A stretch of DNA of 8,273 bases from assembly GCA_001412335.1 (NCBI GenBank), contig LKUF01000241.1:1-8273 (forward strand), in the 5' to 3' direction. The translations under genes and the position numbers were made by a program. Shown here piece by piece: positions 6,107 through 8,273 of the stretch. The notes below the pieces were generated by a model that was not told the origin of the DNA, made no database searches, and saw only the letters and a program-made list of their open reading frames with translations. Within the stretch, counting starts at the first letter, position 1, and every line of letters begins with the position of its first letter. Origin of the DNA: Methanolinea sp. SDB (lineage in GTDB: Archaea > Halobacteriota > Methanomicrobia > Methanomicrobiales > Methanospirillaceae).

Positions 6107-6568
6107 TCATCTCCGGGCGGGACCTGCATCTGAAAAACCCTGCCGCTGCCCGCTTCCGGCCTGCTTTTCCAGTTCACGGGGATAGAGGATGAGCCTGATG
6201 GCATTGACCGCATGTTCACGCGTTCGCTGCTCGGCAAGCCACGCAAGTTCCTGGTCATCCCTGGCTTCATCCTCATGGACAAATACTTCAATTATGTGGG
6301 TATTCGTCATCAGCTGGCAGAGGATGAGCCCCTGGGACGCCTCGTGGGCACAGAGCCGGTCCTTCTCCTGGCCTCCGGGCATTCCAAGCGCCATCACGAT
6401 GTCACAGTTCCTCTCTTCGATAAGTTTCTTGCAGGCCACGGGTAGGTCTTTCATACCAGGAACCGTCACCCGCTCGACCTTCACGCTCGCGTGCTTCCGA
6501 AGTTCATCGACGGCAAAGCTTCCCATATTGACTCTGGCAAACGTGGTGTCGGCCACGCCAACCCTCAT
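6107..6568 (-). CDS. ribC: Riboflavin synthase, archaeal type
   Basis: The 153-residue product matches archaeal riboflavin synthase (MJ1184 type), which dismutates two molecules of 6,7-dimethyl-8-ribityllumazine into riboflavin plus the ribitylaminouracil. This enzyme is unrelated to the bacterial RibE and is instead a paralogue of lumazine synthase. Diagnostic stretches are VADTTFARVNMG (5-16), VPGMKDLPVACKKLIEE (36-52), ALGMPGGQEKD (60-70), CAHEAS (73-78) and LMTNTHIIEVFVHEDEA (86-102). After the conserved ELAWLAEQR region it ends in a Gly/Gln/Arg-rich tail (about 136-153) that looks non-conserved. Its start overlaps the upstream aminotransferase stop as ATGA (6565-6568), with GGGGTG 5 nt upstream. 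The product feeds its by-product back to RibH, encoded next. Confidence 0.95.
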   Translation of the reverse strand: MRVGVADTTFARVNMGSFAVDELRKHASVKVERVTVPGMKDLPVACKKLIEERNCDIVMALGMPGGQEKDRLCAHEASQGLILCQLMTNTHIIEVFVHEDEARDDQELAWLAEQRTREHAVNAIRLILYPRELEKQAGSGQRQGFSDAGPARR

Positions 6569-7695
6569 CCCAGCACCCCGGCTGCAGCCATGACTCCGTC
6601 ACCTGCAGGAGTATATCCGCACCTGGAGAGCGAATACTGGACGGCAGACAGGGTCGCAAGGATCTCGGGAGCACCAACAGCCCCCATGGTCCCGATGCGG
6701 AATATTCTCCCCTTCAGATGGTCCTGCCCCCCTGCGATCTCGATTCCCATCTGTTTTATCAAACCCCGAAATGCGCTGTCCAAAACACCCTCTGGCAGAC
6801 TGACTGCACTTGCGGTATTCGAGTATGCATGATCCGCATCAATTTTTGGAAACATTGAAAGTCCCCATGCATCCACCGCGGCCCTGACCGCATTCGAAAG
6901 AGTCCTGTGGCGTGCTATGCGGTTGTCGAGGCCCTCCTCCTCGATGATCATGCATGCCTCCCTCAGTGCCATGAAGAGGGGAACTGCCGGGGTATAGGGA
7001 GTCTGCATTGCCTTCGCACTGGCACTCTTCCTGTATGCGGCAAGATCAAGATAGAAAGGCCGCTGATCTGCGATCCGCTCCCAGGCCCTGTCGCTCACCG
7101 ATATCGCGGACAATCCGGCCGGGGCGGCAAGGCACTTCTGTGAGCCGACCACGACCACGTCCGCACCCCATTTATCGGCATGTACCTCGTCACCGGCAAT
7201 TGAGGTGATCCCGTCCATCACGAAGAGCACATCGTATTTCCTGGCCAAAATTCCCACTTTTTCGGCAGGGTTTCTGATACCTGCCGAGGTCTCGTTATGA
7301 ACCAGCGTCACCATCTCTGCCCCGGAATCGAGGGCAGATTCGAGCGCAGCCAGGTCGAGGGGTGTTCCCCACTCCGAGGCAATCGGGCTGGCCGAACCAT
7401 ATCTTTGTGAGATCCTGTAGAGCCTGTCCCCGAATTTGCCGTTCACCAGGCAGGCAATCTTTCTCTCCCTTCCAAAATTGGCTACTGCCGCTTCCATCGC
7501 GGCCGTCCCCGATCCGCTGATGACAAAGAGATCGCTGGCTGTCCCGAACGCGGTCTTTAAAACCCGTGTACAATCGGCATATATCGACCCGAATTCATCC
7601 CCGCGATGATTGATCGCCTGCCTCATCATCACGGCACGGACACGCTCCGGTATGGGTACCGGGCCGGGCAGCATCAGGAGTGGTTCCTTTTCCAT
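6565..7695 (-). CDS. Class V PLP-dependent aminotransferase (MJ0959-like, serine/phosphoserine/alanine-glyoxylate group)
   Basis: This 376-residue protein belongs to the class V aminotransferases of the serine-pyruvate/alanine-glyoxylate group. It begins LLMLPGPVPIPERV, has the cofactor loop SGSGTAAMEAA (60-70), VHNETSAGIRNP (132-143), Asp161 facing the pyridine nitrogen, the Schiff-base Lys187 in VVGSQKCLAAPAGL, YTPAVPLFMAL (234-244) and the substrate-binding Arg333 in FRIGTMG. The closest characterised relative I recognise is Methanocaldococcus MJ0959, a broad-specificity enzyme proposed to aminate phosphohydroxypyruvate for serine synthesis, so a role in serine or alanine/glycine metabolism is likely but the substrate is inferred. 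It is the first gene of the five-gene minus-strand operon and is divergent from purE. The ATG at 7695 has no good Shine-Dalgarno and lies at about the expected transcription start, so the mRNA may be leaderless. Confidence 0.88.
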   Translation of the reverse strand: MEKEPLLMLPGPVPIPERVRAVMMRQAINHRGDEFGSIYADCTRVLKTAFGTASDLFVISGSGTAAMEAAVANFGRERKIACLVNGKFGDRLYRISQRYGSASPIASEWGTPLDLAALESALDSGAEMVTLVHNETSAGIRNPAEKVGILARKYDVLFVMDGITSIAGDEVHADKWGADVVVVGSQKCLAAPAGLSAISVSDRAWERIADQRPFYLDLAAYRKSASAKAMQTPYTPAVPLFMALREACMIIEEEGLDNRIARHRTLSNAVRAAVDAWGLSMFPKIDADHAYSNTASAVSLPEGVLDSAFRGLIKQMGIEIAGGQDHLKGRIFRIGTMGAVGAPEILATLSAVQYSLSRCGYTPAGDGVMAAAGVLG

Positions 7696-7710
7696 TGAAA
7701 TCAGTCCATA

Positions 7711-7722
7711 GTATTTTTATAA
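7711..7722 (-). promoter_or_regulatory. TATA box of the aminotransferase-riboflavin operon
   Basis: TTATAAAAATAC on the minus strand is the best TATA core in the 46-bp divergent gap. A start 23-27 nt downstream falls at about 7690-7695, at the aminotransferase ATG, so a leaderless message is predicted. A second AT-rich core (CTTATATTT, 7736-7728) would give a leader of about 10 nt instead. Confidence 0.45.
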
Positions 7723-7736
7723 TGACGAAATATAAG
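7712..7736 (+). promoter_or_regulatory. TATA-like elements for purE (divergent promoter)
   Basis: On the plus strand, TATTTTTATAA (7712-7722) lies 20-30 nt before the purE ATG at 7742 and predicts a leaderless transcript. AAATATAAG (7728-7736) is a second candidate but would place the start inside the coding region. The same AT-rich block serves the minus-strand operon, so the two promoters overlap physically. Confidence 0.45.
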
Positions 7737-7741
7737 TTTGG

Positions 7742-8137
7742 ATGGCATTTATGGTAGATGTTGCGATTGTCAGCGGATCGGTATCTGATGCGGCTGTTGC
7801 CGGGATGGCTGCGGATGTCCTGAAGGAACACGGGAAGACATACGATCTCCAGGTCATCTCTGCCCACCGCGACCCGGACCGCCTGGATGGGTATATCAGG
7901 GAGAGTGATTGCAAGGTCTACATCGCAATCGCAGGGCTCGCCGCTGCGCTGCCAGGTGTTATCGCCTCCAAAACGACAAAACCGGTCATCGGTGTTCCGG
8001 TATCCGGGAAACTGCAGGGTATCGATTCGCTCCTCTCCATCGTCCAGATGCCGAAGGGAGTACCCGTCGCATGCGTTGGAATCGATAACGGAGAGAATGC
8101 CGCACTCTTCGCAATCAGGATCCTGGAAACAAAATAA
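7742..8137 (+). CDS. purE: PurE-type N5-carboxyaminoimidazole ribonucleotide mutase / AIR carboxylase
   Basis: This 131-residue protein is a PurE-family enzyme of purine synthesis, forming 4-carboxy-5-aminoimidazole ribonucleotide. Whether the substrate is N5-CAIR or AIR plus CO2 cannot be decided here. Landmarks are SGSVSD (11-16), SAHRDP (40-45) with catalytic His42, the PVIGVPV block (81-87), and LLSIVQMPKGVPVA (97-110). The loop that usually reads AAHLPG is AAALPG here, so the second conserved histidine (His75 in the E. coli enzyme by my count) is Ala69. The length matches archaeal PurE. Two in-frame ATGs exist, at 7742 and 7751; the second (MVDVAIVSGS) resembles family N-termini better, but promoter spacing suits the first. 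It is divergent from the aminotransferase operon and appears to be followed by a terminator. Confidence 0.93.
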   Translation: MAFMVDVAIVSGSVSDAAVAGMAADVLKEHGKTYDLQVISAHRDPDRLDGYIRESDCKVYIAIAGLAAALPGVIASKTTKPVIGVPVSGKLQGIDSLLSIVQMPKGVPVACVGIDNGENAALFAIRILETK

Positions 8138-8141
8138 GTGG

Positions 8142-8153
8142 CTCTTTTCTCCC
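8142..8153 (+). terminator. Pyrimidine-rich probable terminator of purE
   Basis: CTCTTTTCTCCC begins 5 nt after the purE TAA. Archaeal RNA polymerase commonly stops at such U-rich non-template tracts without needing a hairpin. The tract is short and interrupted by C, so support is moderate. Confidence 0.4.
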
Positions 8154-8187
8154 TGGTGTAGGTAAGATTGATGAACCAGATACATTT

Positions 8188-8210
8188 TGTGGGGACTATC
8201 CGCCCCCACA
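8188..8210. repeat. GC-rich hairpin element downstream of purE
   Basis: TGTGGGG (8188-8194) and CCCCACA (8204-8210) form a perfect 7-bp stem around a 9-nt loop. It is followed by CCCCCATGTG, so CACA and TGTG (8207-8210 and 8217-8220) offer an alternative pairing, and then by a GC-rich stretch in which GCGAGGC occurs twice (8220-8226 and 8251-8257). No gene is seen between 8138 and the right edge. It could be a second terminator, or one copy of a dispersed intergenic repeat. Confidence 0.45.
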
Positions 8211-8273
8211 CCCCCATGTGCGAGGCCGCGCCGCCGTTCCTGAAAATACCGCGAGGCTGATTCACAGTCAAAA

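Noticed and set aside
7595..8209. Minus-strand 204-codon frame across purE and the divergent promoter
   Set aside because: It is antisense to purE and crosses the promoter region and the aminotransferase start. Its Asp/His/Cys-rich translation resembles no family I know.
8220..8257. Start of a CRISPR array (repeated GCGAGGC)
   Set aside because: Only two 7-base copies are present, with no longer repeat unit and no regular spacer length.

Overview
The window looks like chromosomal DNA of a methanogenic euryarchaeon, most likely of the order Methanomicrobiales. The evidence is an archaeal-type riboflavin synthase (RibC, a lumazine-synthase paralogue found in archaea), an MJ0959-like class V aminotransferase, an archaeal-style PurE, a COG1361-type surface protein, TATA-box promoters instead of -35/-10 promoters, and a GGTGATC ribosome-binding site complementary to the archaeal 16S tail. 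No methanogenesis gene is present, so the order is an inference. No mobile element, CRISPR array, tRNA or rRNA is visible, and no gene-free stretch exceeds about 175 bases.

Layout, left to right. (1) Positions 1-1048 (minus) hold the 5' part of a secreted surface protein that runs off the left edge. It lies 3 nt downstream of a five-helix Yip1-family membrane protein (1052-1741), and both are probably read from a TATA box near 1811-1817. (2) A CorA-family Mg2+ transporter (1877-2839, minus) has an unusual cluster of GGAATA half-sites in front of it. (3) An alpha-acetolactate decarboxylase (2999-3802, minus) carries an N-terminal membrane anchor. Two nested inverted-repeat structures lie upstream of it. 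(4) A five-gene minus-strand operon runs from 7695 down to 3974: class V aminotransferase, ribC, ribH, aspartate-type class I aminotransferase and a HEAT-repeat protein. Two of its junctions are 4-nt ATGA stop/start overlaps. (5) purE (7742-8137, plus) is divergent from that operon across only 46 bp, with TATA-like elements on both strands. (6) The right edge (8138-8273) holds a pyrimidine-rich probable terminator and a GC-rich hairpin element of unknown nature.

Together the genes are mostly housekeeping biosynthesis. The two last steps of riboflavin (and so FAD, and by shared precursors F420) synthesis are co-transcribed with two PLP aminotransferases for amino-acid metabolism, and a purine carboxylation step is read in the opposite direction from the same promoter region. 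The left half is cell-envelope and transport related. No clear new defence or mobile system is seen. The points most worth a second look are the anchored acetolactate decarboxylase with its upstream repeats, the His-to-Ala change in the PurE active-site loop, the compact probably leaderless divergent promoter, and the GC-rich element after purE.
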